Shown here piece by piece: positions 23,289 through 36,023 of a DNA stretch of 64,000 nt. Origin of the DNA: Labia minor (Eukaryota > Arthropoda > Insecta > Dermaptera > Spongiphoridae). The stretch is from positions 52,774,421-52,838,420 of the forward strand of contig OY720348.1 of the NCBI GenBank assembly GCA_963082975.1. The letters are read 5' to 3'. A program made the translations under genes and the position numbers. The notes under the pieces were generated by a model. That model saw only the letters and a list, made by a program, of their open reading frames with translations. It made no database searches and was not told the DNA's origin. Within the stretch, counting starts at the first letter, position 1. Each line of letters begins with the position of its first letter.

Positions 23289-24430
23289 GAATTGAATAAA
23301 AATTGTTTATGGTAATTATATTTAAAATGTTTATTTACTTCACAAACAGAAAATATTCGTGTTTGAGTTAATATAATTTTATTGGAACTTTGGTGGTTAA
23401 GTATATTATATATCAATGCATGTTTATTTAAATGAAATTACATTTTTATATTTTATTTACTCCAAGCATACTGAAATTAAAGGAAAAATAAAATTCAATT
23501 AAATTAATATAATATATGTTTAAATATAAGTATATATATAGATATATATAATATACATTAATGTTTAAATTACTTGGAAAAATATTTTAGATAATTATAA
23601 AATAAAATAATATATATATAAACAAATTAACAAAGTTAAATTTATTATATCTATTCAATAGTTTTTAAAATTTCAAATTCAGAGAAATCACTATATTTTT
23701 GAAAATATATATTATTTTTAATGTGATGTGGATTTAAAATAAAAATATTTTGGAAAAATTAATAAAAAATAATTTTTTATTTATTTTTGAGACAAATATT
23801 ATAATTATATATTCTATTTAATCCATTGATTGAAATTTTAGCAAATTGAATTTTGCATATTTTATATAAATATTTGATAAAAATATTATTTAATATTATA
23901 ATACATGATAATAATTTGTATGTTTAAAATAAAATTCATTACTGATTTTATTATAAAAAACATTTTTTTTTATATTTCATTTTATTTATGTATTATTAAT
24001 TTTTTTTGTGTTTTATTTTCAAATATTTATAAATCAATATATATATATATTTATATATATATATATATGTATATAATAGAAAGCATGTGATTATATCCTG
24101 AATTAACTAAATTAAAAACAAATTTAAAGCATGCAAAATGTAATTTACAATTTACTAAACTTTTTAATGTTCAATTTATATAAAAAATATTTTTGTCAGT
24201 ACTTTACTCAGAATTTAAAATTTTTTTTTTCATATCTTTACGTTTCATGGCATGCCCAGTGCTAGATAGCCATAAAAATTCATCAAAAATATATTTAATT
24301 TTATAAAAATATTAATACTAATATACAATATATGTATATATAAATATATATATATCCTAAGTAATAATATAAATAATATGTGGCAATGGCTTAGAATAGC
24401 TAAGAACTATCAAGTTCATATATATAACAA
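22563..24430. other. Extremely AT-rich interval with (TA)n runs
   Basis: Includes (TA)n at about 22979-22996, 23260-23286 and 24040-24070. Frames here are Ile/Tyr/Lys-rich and low in complexity. Nothing else recognised. Confidence 0.35.
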
Positions 24431-24706
<276 letters not shown>

Positions 24707-25348
24707 TCTAGCTTGTATTTGATTTTCTATAAGAATATGAGTCAAGTAGGATGGAAATTGAAATTGAAGAGGGTGGCAAGAAGCAAAGGGATGGATATGT
24801 GAAATATAAAAGGCAGTCTGTCCAGTCAATGGACTGGCGCTCTTGTATCTGTTAGCTATTCCGCTTTACAAAATGGAGCGAATGAATGAAAAGATGAAGT
24901 GACGCTCAATTGAATACTTTTTTTTTTTTTACTTTGCCTTATTCTTTCATTCTAGTCACCCTCTTACTCCCACTCTTGCTCAACCCCAAATGCTCTTTTC
25001 ACAATTCCCAAGTGAAGTGCCAACATCTCTACAACATTATCGAGTAGCCACCAGGAATCAAATCATTTATAATTCACTTTCAATTTATTTCTTGAATTTA
25101 AGTAGTGGAATTTGAACGTTTGCATTAATCTTACGTAGATTTGTAGACATTGCTCGTTTTTTTTTAACAATAACGTAATAATAACAACACTAACAAGAAA
25201 TAAAGTGATTTACGGGATTAGACGGTAGGATAAGATTTTACTGAGGGAAAAAAAACAAATTGTATTAGTCTAAATTCCCTTAAGAGAGAGAGAGATGTTT
25301 CCATGGAGGAGAGAAAATAATCTCTTGTTCATAAAGAAGTTTATCATA
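24707..25348. other. Less AT-rich interval, unrecognised
   Basis: Contains GTCCAGTCAATGGACTGGC (a short inverted repeat) at about 24818 and a GA run near 25287. No gene or repeat family recognised. Confidence 0.3.
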
Positions 25349-25499
25349 CAGGGTGTTTCAGAAGAAATCTCGTTATTATTTTAACTTGAACGTGGTAGTG
25401 CCTATTGCATTAAAAAATTTCATGTATCCAAATTTTATTGAATACAATTATTCGTTTGTAACTCCTAAAATAGTATACTATTTTGCCTGAAACAGCCAG
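25349..25499. mobile_element. Short TA-flanked MITE, ~150 bp
   Basis: The ends CAGGGTGTTTCAGAAG and, inverted, CTGGCTGTTTCAGGCA are flanked by TA. The terminus resembles common insect Tc1/mariner-type MITEs. No frame. Confidence 0.5.
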
Positions 25500-26077
25500 T
25501 ATAAAATTCTTAATAATAAACCGATGCTAAAAATAAATAAACTCGATGACATACACCCAATTCTCAATTTCTTTTAATGTAGTTTGACCAAAATAGTTGT
25601 ATTCTATATATATGAGCCACTCAGACCGAGTAACTTTTTAAAATTTTGCTAGTAATGTAATGTAAAATAATGTAATATGATCAGCAACATATGAAGTTAA
25701 TAATAAAGTGAATGAACTTGATATAATCTTAATATTGCAATGCAATATATATTTTTCTGTAATTATTAACCCTGAATTTCCTATAACTTTGGGCTTCATT
25801 TTCTCAGTTTGTTTATTTTTGAGGAGTTAATCACTTTGGCTTCTGAGTAGCTCGTATAAAAAACGATTTTTGTCACATTACAATATTCTTGCAAATCTCT
25901 ATTTGATCATAAGCTATAAATTTTATTAATATCTAATCAATAACCGCAGAAATTATGTTAATATAATATTTTTATTTTTATTTTTCTAATATGTACAATA
26001 TTACAATTGATCATATTGGCTATTTTAACTTATTTAACACACTGAAAACATTCACATTGCGATTATATTACCTTTTT

Positions 26078-26192
26078 ACTATCTCATAAGAGATAGTATT
26101 GCGATCACGAAAATTTTCGATGTTGAGATTTTGATGTTTTTATACGTTTTAAAGATTCCTGAATCATTTTCACTAAGGTTGAGAAAAATGTC

Positions 26193-26223
<31 letters not shown>

Positions 26224-26681
26224 ATGTATGTAACCAAGATTACGCAAAAACGGTTTGAGCTAGAATGATGAAATTTGGTACATGAGCATTATTCCAAATT
26301 CGTAGTTTTCTATCAACTTTTGAGAAATGTAGTTCAACCGGAAGAGGGTCATTACCTACAACGTTTCGATTTTTTTTCTTCTAAAGTGACCGTAAAAATA
26401 AAGATATATGTTTGATAATTTTTCACATGATTAATAATTGTATAAAACTGCTATATATAGAATTTCAGCTTGATTGATTTGCTGAAATTACCAGAATTCA
26501 TTTTTTAACACTGCAATTCTCACGCGCCAACATGTGACGTAGTGCCATCAACAAAAAGTCAAACATGCGCTGGTTTAATATTTATTATTTATAATTTATA
26601 ATTAATTATATTTAATTTAAATATAATATATTATGTTATTTAATCCAATTCTCAAATTGCGAGTGGAGACACTCCAGCTAA
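26078..26681 (+). mobile_element. Helentron-like (HINE) family 1, copy A
   Basis: The 5' end is a perfect hairpin, ACTATCTC-ATAA-GAGATAGT, directly after a T run. The body has TTTTCGATGTTGAGATTTTGATG, a TGTCTGTGTG microsatellite and ACGCAAAAACGGTTTGAGCT. The 3' end has the hairpin GAGTG-GAGA-CACTC then CAGCTAA. The subterminal inverted copy of the 5' end is partly deleted here (GCGAGTGG instead of GCGAGATAGTCGAGTGG). Confidence 0.75.
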
Positions 26682-27707
26682 TTTTAATTTTTAAGATTAT
26701 ATGAATAGATAACAGTTGAATAGACAAGAACAGCAGTCAAAACAGTGAATTTCTCGGGATGAAACGCCACCAAAGATGTTCTCGACAAAATATTAAATTA
26801 ATATAAAATTGGCAATTTTTACAATAAATTTCTTTTTAATTTCAATGATATTGAATTACTTAGAAATTAGATTGATTATTTATTTATTTTAATAATTCTA
26901 GGAATTCTTCGAATTCATGTCCTGACAAGTTCGGAGAGGTTTTGTGTATTCAGTCAGCGAACGGTGAGTTAGAAAGAATGTTACTCTTGTAAATGAGTTA
27001 TGTTTTTTTTTCTTTTTTTTTTAAAAAAAAAAAATTGTGAATTTGTGAAAGTGTTTTTAAAATATATGGATGGATAAAGGGTAATAGACTATGTTTCATA
27101 TATAGACGAATAGTGTATTTCATTTCAATCAGAAAAAAAAAAACAATTTGGAGTCGAAAATATCACAAAATATCCCTTGAGGCAACATTTGAAATTACTT
27201 ACCCTTTTTGATAAGAGTTTGTTAATACCTGTTAATTATAGTATATCAACGCTCTAGAATAATGATTTATCTAATATTAAAACATTTCATTATTTTAATT
27301 AGAAAGCGTGTCTTAACCTTTCAGTATTCGCACCCCAGTTTTCAAACATAATTTTCATCGTCCCCCCTCCTCCCTCTTACAATAAAATGTATATACTAAT
27401 AATATATAATGAGAGAATATTTTGGATTCTGTTTTTAAATTATTTTTTTAACTAATTATAAATGCCAAAACAAGAGCTTTTCATTGTGTATGTGTGCTTT
27501 CCTTTTAATTAATCAATTTTTATTAATATTTTCTCGTGTATATTCAGTCCCACCAGCCTTCCTCTAGAGAGATCGCGTCCCTCAGGATGGGAATCGGTAA
27601 TTTAGGGTTTTCAGAATTAGAATTATTCTCTGTACCTCCAATTCACTGACCAAAATAGGTTGATTTATAAAAATGTATATATATATTTATATATATATAT
27701 ATATACA

Positions 27708-28382
<675 letters not shown>

Positions 28383-28383
28383 T

Positions 28384-28570
28384 ATATATTTACATAATTT
28401 GAACATATATTTAACATCTTCTCCAACTATCATCATCATATCATCATCCCTATCCTGAGCCACAAACCTCCAAACACTACCCTCTCCCATCTCTCTCATG
28501 TCCCTTAATACATTGTCCATCCACCGGGTCCTTGGTCTTCTAAGCGGACGTTTCCCAATCGGTCTCAATA
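28384..28570 (-). mobile_element. 3' end fragment of a non-LTR retrotransposon (LINE family 2)
   Basis: The minus-strand frame reads RPIGKRPLRRPRTRWMDNV, then VWRFVAQDRDDD. This is the usual C-terminal tail of many arthropod endonuclease-reverse transcriptases (GKRPxGRPxxRWxDN... AQDRD). A (GAT)n-like tail follows (about 28427-28448), as in LINEs ending in short tandem repeats. The same family is seen at 55040-55300. Only ~190 bp are kept. Confidence 0.6.
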
Positions 28571-28624
28571 ATTCTCAAATGTTATATTTAAACAAATACT
28601 ATTAAAATTATTATTATTAACATA

Positions 28625-28835
28625 TATATTATATACTTATATGTGATTCTTTTTAAAAAATAATTTATTATTTATTTAATTGATTTTCATTGTTTTAATC
28701 AAACAAAATCTTATTTTAATTAAAATATTCAATAAAGTTGGTATAATAATATTAAATTATATTAAGTAAAAATGAAAACTTTTGGAATAATATACTTTTA
28801 AATTTAAATAATATTTATATATATATTTATATATA
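28625..28835 (-). repeat. AT-rich ~200-bp repeat, inverted copy
   Basis: Reverse complement of 28842-28990, producing a large hairpin with it. Confidence 0.65.
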
Positions 28836-28841
28836 TACAAT

Positions 28842-28990
28842 TTAATTTTTATTTCTATAACTAATCAAATATCATTTAAATTTAAAAGTATATTATTCCA
28901 AAAGTTCTCATTTTTACTTAATATAATTTAATATTATTATACCAACTTTATTGAATATTTTAATCGAAATAAGATTTTGTTAAATAATAT
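28842..28990 (+). repeat. AT-rich ~200-bp repeat copy
   Basis: Starts TACAATTTAATTTTTATTTC and is shorter at its 3' end than the copy at 29012-29210. Confidence 0.65.
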
Positions 28991-29011
28991 ATATATATAT
29001 ATATATATAGG

Positions 29012-29210
29012 ATATACAATTTAATTTTTACTTCTATAAGTAATCAAATATTATTTAAATTTAAAAGTATATTATTCCAAAAGTTCCCATTTTTACTTAA
29101 TATTAATTAGACCAACTTTATTGAATATTTTAATTAAAATAAAATTTTGTTTGATTAACAATGGAAATCAATTAAATAAATAATAAATTATTTTTTAAAA
29201 AATCATATAT
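29012..29210 (+). repeat. AT-rich ~200-bp repeat copy
   Basis: Complete copy ending in TTATTTTTTAAAAAATCATATA, next to a (TA)n tract and the mariner relic at 29221. Confidence 0.65.
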
Positions 29211-29220
29211 ATATATATAT

Positions 29221-29661
29221 GACGGTTGGTCAATAAGTCAGTGATTTTTTCAATTTTCTGCCTCTTAAATGAAACACTGGTCCTGTCAGCAGGCAACTAT
29301 CAGCTGAGTCCTGTCGAAATTTGAACAAGCAGGGTTTTTTAGTTTTTGTTTGATTAATAGCAGACAACTTCGTGATTTGAGAAAATCCATGAAAATACAT
29401 AAATTGGGATACTAATTCCTCCCTCATCCGCCCTATTCTCCGAATTTAGTCTCGAGTGACTATCTGAAAAAAGAGATTTGACTCCAACGATAAAATAATC
29501 TCACAAACAAATCTATTTTGATGTTCTCGACAAATCTTATTTTTTTGGAAGGGATAAACAAATTCGGAGAAACGTTGGGCGAGGTGTTTAGAGCTCAAAG
29601 GAGACTACGTTGAAAAATAAAATAATTTTTTATCAAAAAAACGGACATTGACCTGTTTTCG
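29221..29661 (+). mobile_element. Mariner family 1, decayed deleted copy
   Basis: The 5' end GACGGTTGGTCAATAAGTCAG and 3' end ACATTGACCTGTTTTC are degraded TIRs. The interior keeps CTCATCCGCCCTATTCTCCG, the DNA for a 'HPPYSP' motif, but is full of stops. Structure as at 22086-22562, more diverged. Confidence 0.7.
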
Positions 29662-30404
29662 TATATATTTTAATGATTCTGAAAAATTTTATAATTCATA
29701 TCAATTTTTTGTCGAACATAATTGGACTTATTCCAAATTTAATAATATTCTACATTTTACGGTATGTAGAGATTTTCATCATTTCTAGGTGTTGATTAAG
29801 AAATCCTTGATTTGATATTATATATATATCATTACTAATAGTTAATATATTATTATTATATATCTATTATTTTAAAATACGTTTACTCAAATAAAAAAAC
29901 ATGATTAAGGACAATTTATGATGGATTATGATTGATAGCACTAAAGGTACTTGCAGCTGGCGTATCTTTGAAAGCTCAATAATATACTCGTATAATAAAT
30001 TTTTCAATAGGGATGTTTTCAAATACTAAATAAAAAACAAAAAATAATACAAATTATTTATTATTATAATATTTTTTACTTGATAACTTATTATATAAAA
30101 TTTAAATTAATTATTCTATTTTACATAATTTACATAAATTTTATATATCTTTATATTCAAAATATATTAAACTTATTTACTAAATACTCTTAAATGTGAA
30201 AATACTGTTTATACAGTTTATTTTTTTAAATTTTTACATATTTTGTATAATATTTATTAATTAATCGATTTTCATTTATTAATTTTAATTTATATTATTA
30301 TTATTATATATTACATAATAATATTTATTTATTAAATTAAAAAAAAAATGATTAATGATATGATGGAAGGATTGGTTGTATATTTATATTATGAAAATCA
30401 AGAT
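29662..30404. other. AT-rich interval without recognised features
   Basis: No coding or repeat signal recognised. Confidence 0.3.
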
Positions 30405-30490
30405 TAAGGTACAGTGGATCAGTTCTACGGATCATAGAACATTTATCCCGCTTGATAGTCGCCGACCTTTCATAGGTTGTACAAAAGTCA
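30405..30490 (+). repeat. SINE tail fragment
   Basis: CAGTTCTACGGATCATAGAAC, ATCCCGCTTGATAG and GTACAAAAGTCAAAGG match the 3' third of the SINE family. Confidence 0.5.
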
Positions 30491-30690
30491 AAGGTTTTTT
30501 TATGTATTAGTTTATATGCACTGAGGCAGAGGGAGATAGAGAGAAAATAAATAAATAAATCCAAAAGTAGTAATTTGTGTATGTATGAAGTATTATTTTT
30601 AGGTTTATAATATTACATATTACAATATAATAAAAAATTTGAAATTAATTCAATTTTCATGTTTGAAATTTATTTTTTTTTATAGTTTTT

Positions 30691-31030
30691 ACTATCTCGC
30701 TAGGGTTTGAGCTAGAATAATGAAATTTGGTATACGGGCATTCAAAATTCGTAGTTTTCTACCAACTTTTAAGAAATGTACCTCATCCGGAAGTGGGTAA
30801 TTACCTACCACGTTTGGATTTTTTTTCCTCTAAACTGACCGTAAAAATAAAGATATGTGTTTGATAGTTTTTCACATGATTAAAAATTGTATAAAATTAC
30901 TATATATATATTATTTCAGTTTGATTCAATCTCTGAAAATATCGGAATTAATTTTTAACACGTTGACTGTCAATTACGCGCCAGCACGTGACGTGGTGTC
31001 ATCAACAGAGCCAAATATGAAAATTTTTTT
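30691..31030 (+). mobile_element. Helentron-like family 1, copy B (deleted)
   Basis: Starts with ACTATCTCGC after a T run, then jumps directly to GGTTTGAGCTAGAATAATGA, so ~170 bp with the hairpin and TG microsatellite are missing. It continues to GCCAGCACGTGACGTGGTGTCATC. The 3' hairpin end is not recognised. Confidence 0.65.
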
Positions 31031-31500
31031 TTTATATTTGAATTATATATTTATTTTTTTAATTAATTAAATATATATATATATTAATTAAAAAAAATAA
31101 TATAGATAGATATTTGTGTTAAATGTTTATTTTTCTTTCTATTCCAAGTAATTCAGTATTAAAAATAAATATAAATAATTAATTATGTAATATAATAATT
31201 GATAAGGTTATATAATAAATTAATGATAAATTTATATTGGTATTGAGTGGAGTGGGGGGTTTTCCGAGAACATATGGTTGTCTCTTTTTCTATTGAATAG
31301 CGATAAGCCGTGCAAATTGGAAATAAAAATACGAAATAAAATTTAATAACGATTTTATATAAATTATTTTTAATTATTTTTTTTATTTTTTTTAAAGAAT
31401 AATTTCCATGAAAATTTATTGTCTTATATTTATTAAATTTCGTGATAATTTAATAACCGAACTTAATCGTTACCCCGTTCTCCTTCAATTGATTATACAG

Positions 31501-31742
31501 ATGTATTCGGTATGGATACGAAGTGTGTGGCCACTTTGCATGGTACTCTGTTTATTGGTTTTGGCTTGGAAATCAAGGCAAGTTGGTTGTCCGCCATTTT
31601 GTGTGCATTTTTCTCCCCCGGGAGAGCCTCAGGTGCATTGCTTGTCAGATTAAATCAATTTCACTGCCAATATTCCTCCTGGTCGTTCCATCAAGCTACA
31701 CAAACAACCTCTGTACTGGAATGCATTCCAAAACCAGTAGAA
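31501..31742 (+). pseudogene. Exon of a secreted/membrane LRR protein with in-frame stop
   Basis: After an acceptor-like TTGATTATACAG, an ATG opens a frame with a signal peptide (VWPLCMVLCLLVLAW). A cysteine pattern typical of LRR N-terminal caps follows (CPPFC ... EPQVHC). The frame meets a TAA at 31651-31653. Beyond it, in the same frame, comes ANIPPGRSIKL and then WNAFQNQ, matching the first leucine-rich repeat after such caps (IPxGTxxLxLxxN ... NAFxNL), until a TAG at about 31740. The LRR match continuing through the stop argues for a decayed gene rather than chance. A 15-16-base A run follows at ~31757, so a retroposed origin is possible but unproven. The parent gene is not identified. 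Confidence 0.5.
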
Positions 31743-32435
31743 ATACATAATTTCACACAAAAAAAAAAAAAAAATTATAATTTAATATTTAATTGATCAC
31801 CATCTTATACCATCTTTTAAGGTAAGTACTATTGGTCGATTTATTACCACTTCACACAGGATTATTCACTTTTAAATTCATTTATATTATAAATAAATAA
31901 AAAATAAATAAACGACCTACGAATTAATTTATTCTATAACTAAAAAACTAAATTAAAAGTTATATCCCAACACAGTCCAATTAAATAAGTTTCTAAAAAA
32001 CAAAGATATGCATGTTAAATTTTAAATTAAATAAATTATTGTTCTACATCATAGGTTCTTAAACTTATGTACTCCACGGACCCCCACTTGAAAAAATTTT
32101 TTTTGACGGACCCCCATCACAACTTTAGGTACTTTACGTCATTTTATTAATTAATTTCTGGCTTACGATCTCATAAGGACAAGGATATATGATGAATATT
32201 TCTAACAGTGATTGGTGAATAACGATTTTTTTGCATATTGTAGAACACATTTTATTAGAAATTATAATATTGAAGAAAGAAAATACAAACATTGTCATAG
32301 CAACAAATCTCACAAATTATAATGGGTACTTACATTAAATTCATATAAATATTTTATAATTTTTTTCAGAAAATATTAAATAAGAAATATTTTAAAAAAT
32401 AACTGCATCTATCTCATTAAATATAACTTACATAT

Positions 32436-34295
32436 TTAATGAGATGTATGCAGTTGTTTTCTTGAAACAAGAATCTCAATATCTGGCTTAATATTGGAAA
32501 CTTTTAATCTAAGATCCGGCTCTACATTTAATTTGTTTCTATATTTAGACTTAATATAAAATAGTACCGAAAAAGCTTGTTCGCATAAATATGTTGTGCA
32601 GAATGGAATCAAGTGTTGAAGTGCTTTATTTGCAAGCGCAGGATAATCTGACCTGAGAAGTAACCAAAAGTTGCTCAATTCAGTTTTGTTAAATTTTAGT
32701 TTATAAGTTGTATCACATGATAATTCCACGAGAATATCTTGTTCAGGTGCAGATAAATGTTTAGCATTTGTAATTTCCATATTAAATGGATCTCTGATCC
32801 AGTTATTGCAAGGATCAGGAGTAGAAAAATACTTCCTGAAGTTGCTTTTCAAAGTAATTAAATGTTCAACAAATAATTGACGCGTTTGATTAAGCAATTT
32901 TTCACTGGAGCTTTCTATGAAATCATTGAGAGTTGGAAAAGACTCATATACACCGTTCTGGATGCGTTTCGACCACAAGTCGATTTTTTTAATCATTGCT
33001 TCTATTTTATCTTCAACTTTAAATATATTTACAACAGTACCTTGCAGGCTCAAATTAAGTTCGTTCAATTTTGTAAAAATATCAGTCAAGTAAGCCACCT
33101 TAGCTAACCAGATAAAATCATTGAAACATTCGGTCAGTTCAAAATGCGCATCTATTAAAAACAATCGTATTTCATCTCGAAGCTCAAAAAGGCGAATGAG
33201 TACTTTCCCGCGGGACAACCAACGTACATCTGTATGTAATAATAAATGTGTATGTTGACTACCCATTTCCTCACACAAAATTTTAAAAACTCTGGAATTA
33301 AGTGGACGAGCCTTAATGAAATTGACAATTTTAACTACTTCGTCTAATGTTCTTTTCAAATCTGGTGACATATTTTTGGCTGCTAATGATTCTCTGTGAA
33401 TGCAGCAATGATTCCAAACAACCTGAGGCGCAACATTTTTAATAAGAGCAATCAATCCAGTTCTTGTACCTGACATTGCACGAGCACCATCAGTGCAAAT
33501 TCCAACACATTTTGGCCACTCTATTTCATTTTCGGTTATAAAATTATTCAAACTGTTAAATATGTCATTAGCTGTCGTTCGTGAAGGTAGTGAATCACAA
33601 AACAATACATCTTCTTGTATTTGATTTTCAAACTCATATCTAATGAAAGCTAACAAATTGGCATTATTAGTGACATCAGTACTTTCATCCAATTGTAATG
33701 AGTAATAGTGACTTTTGCGCACTCTCGATATTAATTCTTCTTTTATATTACATGACATGTCTTCAATCCTATTCTTAACCGTATCATTTGATAATGAAAT
33801 CAAATTTATATCGTTTGCTGCTTTAGTTCCTAACATTATATTTGTAATTACTTTTGTAGCAGGAAGAATTAATTGCTCTGCTATATTATGCGGCTTTCCT
33901 GCTTTAGCAATAAGTAGAGCTACTTCATATGATGCCATTACTGCTTTCTTACTCATACCACCAGATCCCGTCTTTACCATCAATTTCTGACTTGAATTAA
34001 GTTCTTCTTTTTTCATTTTAAAAAATTCGATAGACTTACTAACATGCTCGCTGTGCTTTGTTTGTAAATGACGTCTGAGATTAGCAGGTTTCATACTTTC
34101 ATTGGATAAACTTTCCTGACATAGAACGCAGACTGGTCTTTCCACATCATTGTTGCAAATATAAGTAAATCCAAATGATAAATAATCATCCGAATATTTT
34201 CTAGTTTTGCGTTTCTTGGTAGAGTTTGCTGTTGATGCCTCATCATCTGATTCTTTCCGTTTCTGTGTTGAACCAGTTTGTAGCCAACGATCCAT
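32436..34295 (-). CDS. hAT transposase, ZBED5/FAM200-like (619 aa)
   Basis: It catalyses cut-and-paste movement of the surrounding element. The N-terminus is basic. A BED-type zinc finger has C56, C59, H76 and H81 (CVLCQESLSN ... LRRHLQTKH). The RNase H-like core has LQLDESTDVTNNANLLAF (first Asp, ~residue 200) and CVGICTDGARAMSGTRTG (second Asp, ~265). Near the C-terminus, FCTTYLCEQAFSVL holds the third acidic residue and begins the hAT dimerisation region, followed by SKYRNKLNVEPDLRLKVSNI. Length and layout match ZBED5-type hAT proteins found in many animals. No stop or frameshift. The ATG at 34295 is the first in frame, and the upstream ~1 kb holds AT-rich tandem repeats. Confidence 0.93.
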   Translation of the reverse strand: MDRWLQTGSTQKRKESDDEASTANSTKKRKTRKYSDDYLSFGFTYICNNDVERPVCVLCQESLSNESMKPANLRRHLQTKHSEHVSKSIEFFKMKKEELNSSQKLMVKTGSGGMSKKAVMASYEVALLIAKAGKPHNIAEQLILPATKVITNIMLGTKAANDINLISLSNDTVKNRIEDMSCNIKEELISRVRKSHYYSLQLDESTDVTNNANLLAFIRYEFENQIQEDVLFCDSLPSRTTANDIFNSLNNFITENEIEWPKCVGICTDGARAMSGTRTGLIALIKNVAPQVVWNHCCIHRESLAAKNMSPDLKRTLDEVVKIVNFIKARPLNSRVFKILCEEMGSQHTHLLLHTDVRWLSRGKVLIRLFELRDEIRLFLIDAHFELTECFNDFIWLAKVAYLTDIFTKLNELNLSLQGTVVNIFKVEDKIEAMIKKIDLWSKRIQNGVYESFPTLNDFIESSSEKLLNQTRQLFVEHLITLKSNFRKYFSTPDPCNNWIRDPFNMEITNAKHLSAPEQDILVELSCDTTYKLKFNKTELSNFWLLLRSDYPALANKALQHLIPFCTTYLCEQAFSVLFYIKSKYRNKLNVEPDLRLKVSNIKPDIEILVSRKQLHTSH

Positions 34296-34524
34296 TTTAT
34301 GGAGTAATTTATTAACATTGAACTACAATAATATAAATATAATATAAATATAATATAAATATAACGAATTATTATTTACTAGCTATGTTTTAATATCATT
34401 TTAAATGAATGTTTTAATATCATTTTAAATGAATGTTTTAAATCATTTTAATAAATGTTTTAAATCATTTTAAATAAATGATTTAATATCATTTTAAATG
34501 AATATTAATTTATATAATAAATAT

Positions 34525-34614
34525 ATTTCGTAATTTGATTCTAAAATATTATTAATTTCGTAATTTGATTCTAAAATATTATTAATTTCGTAATTTGATT
34601 CTAAAATATTATTA
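34525..34614. repeat. Three tandem 30-bp units in the hAT 5' region
   Basis: ATTTCGTAATTTGATTCTAA plus AATATTATTA is repeated three times exactly. It lies between the transposase start and the transposon's right end. Confidence 0.9.
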
Positions 34615-34800
34615 AAATAAATATTTTTTATTCATAAAACTAACTTATACTTACTCTCAAAAACAGCCTTTCTGGGAAATTGCAAAATGTGTTTAGTGTT
34701 TTTATAAAATAATGATCATGCAAATTACACTAAAAATTAAAAAAAATTATTAGCTATAATAAACTATTATTAGCTATAATTTAATTATAATTAATTAAAT

Positions 34801-34910
34801 TAATAAAAATAATTTAAAGATACAACTCGTTGAGAAATGAACTTATAATTAACATTAATAAAAATAATTTAAAGATACAACTCGTTGAGAAATGAACTTA
34901 TAATTAACAT
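34801..34910. repeat. Two tandem 55-bp units in the hAT 5' region
   Basis: Each unit includes AAAGATACAACTCGTTGAGA and TTATAATTAACAT. The copies look identical. Confidence 0.9.
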
Positions 34911-35384
34911 TTGCTTTAAAACTGTTTAAAACCCCAGAGTGGACGCTGACAATTTGGGTTTTTCCGGGTAAGACTGTCCCCTCCCCTGGTTTTCCCCAAT
35001 AACAAAGTGAAAGAAAATTCCCTTATATGCCTCCCCTTCCGAGCCCCTAAGAGGGGTTATTTTAAAGGAACAATCGAAAAATGATTTTAAATGAATGAAT
35101 GGATGAAAATTCAAATTTTATATATAGTTTTTTATATATGTTTATTTATTCACAAAAAATTAATTGACATAATTATCAATTTAATAAAATAAAATAGTAT
35201 TATTAATAGTATTAAATTATAGCCGTAATTCTCTAGGAGGATATAGTTACACAATGAACTTTAAATATTTATATATGTATATATTTTTACGATGATTTTT
35301 TTCCGAGGACCGCGGACCCCCAGTAAAGGCTTCGCGGACCCCCAGGGGTCCGCGGACCACAGTTTAAGAACCACTGTTCTACAT

Positions 35385-35869
35385 CACACAGGGGTTTTCA
35401 AACTTTTTCTTCCATAGACCCCCTGTTGTAATTTTATTTTTTTCATAGACCCCCTACCTAAGGAATATATATACATCTAATTGTGTGTGTGCAAAAGGTA
35501 CCACAGACGACTCATTTCAAAACACATAGTAATAGGAAAATGAGGGGCAATTGTACAGAACAAAGAAACTGAAATATCAATAATTATATCTATATTTTTA
35601 ATGATTAAATTTAACACATAATAAAAAATAAACATTAATATTTTACAAAATTATAATATTAGTGTGATGGATGGACTTGACGTTTTTGTGCGATTTCTTT
35701 TATATTTGGCCTAAATTTACTAAGTTTTATTCTTAAATCTCCCCTTTCAATTTATTTTTTACTAAAGAGACATCCATAGACCCCCAATAGACCTCTTGGT
35801 GATCATAGACCCTCCATGAAGTCCCATAGACCACCAGGGGGTCCACATGGACCCCTTTGAGAATAGCTG
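35385..35869. mobile_element. Second hAT-type non-autonomous element at the same target
   Basis: The left end is CACACAGGGGTTTTCAAAC, the right end inverted is CAGCTATTCTCAAAGGGG. TTCTACAT flanks it on the left (35377-35384, shared with the neighbouring hAT) and the right (35870-35877). The interior has TAGACCCCC motifs and no frame. The extra CACA before CAGGGG leaves the exact left border uncertain by 4 bases. Confidence 0.75.
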
Positions 35870-36023
35870 TTCTACATCAAAGTACATTCAATTCCTTTAT
35901 TCAGTCATAAAGAAAACATTAAAAATAAAATAGAAAAAAAAATTGTGGTTCATCATTAATTAATAAGGTTTAATTTCACATTCCAGTTATCCTATAAACT
36001 AATAATACATAAATATTCATTAA

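Larger units (their letters stand above)
32050..35376 (-). mobile_element. Apparently intact hAT transposon (3.3 kb) with perfect 8-bp duplication
   Basis: The ends are CATAGGTTCTTAAACTTATG (left) and, inverted, CAGTGGTTCTTAAACTGTGG (right). TTCTACAT precedes the element (32042-32049) and follows it (35377-35384), a perfect hAT-type duplication. Inner subterminal DNA has CGCGGACCCCC motifs. One long transposase ORF is on the minus strand. The left terminus has two changes at positions 3-4 relative to the right, which might weaken mobility. Confidence 0.92.
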
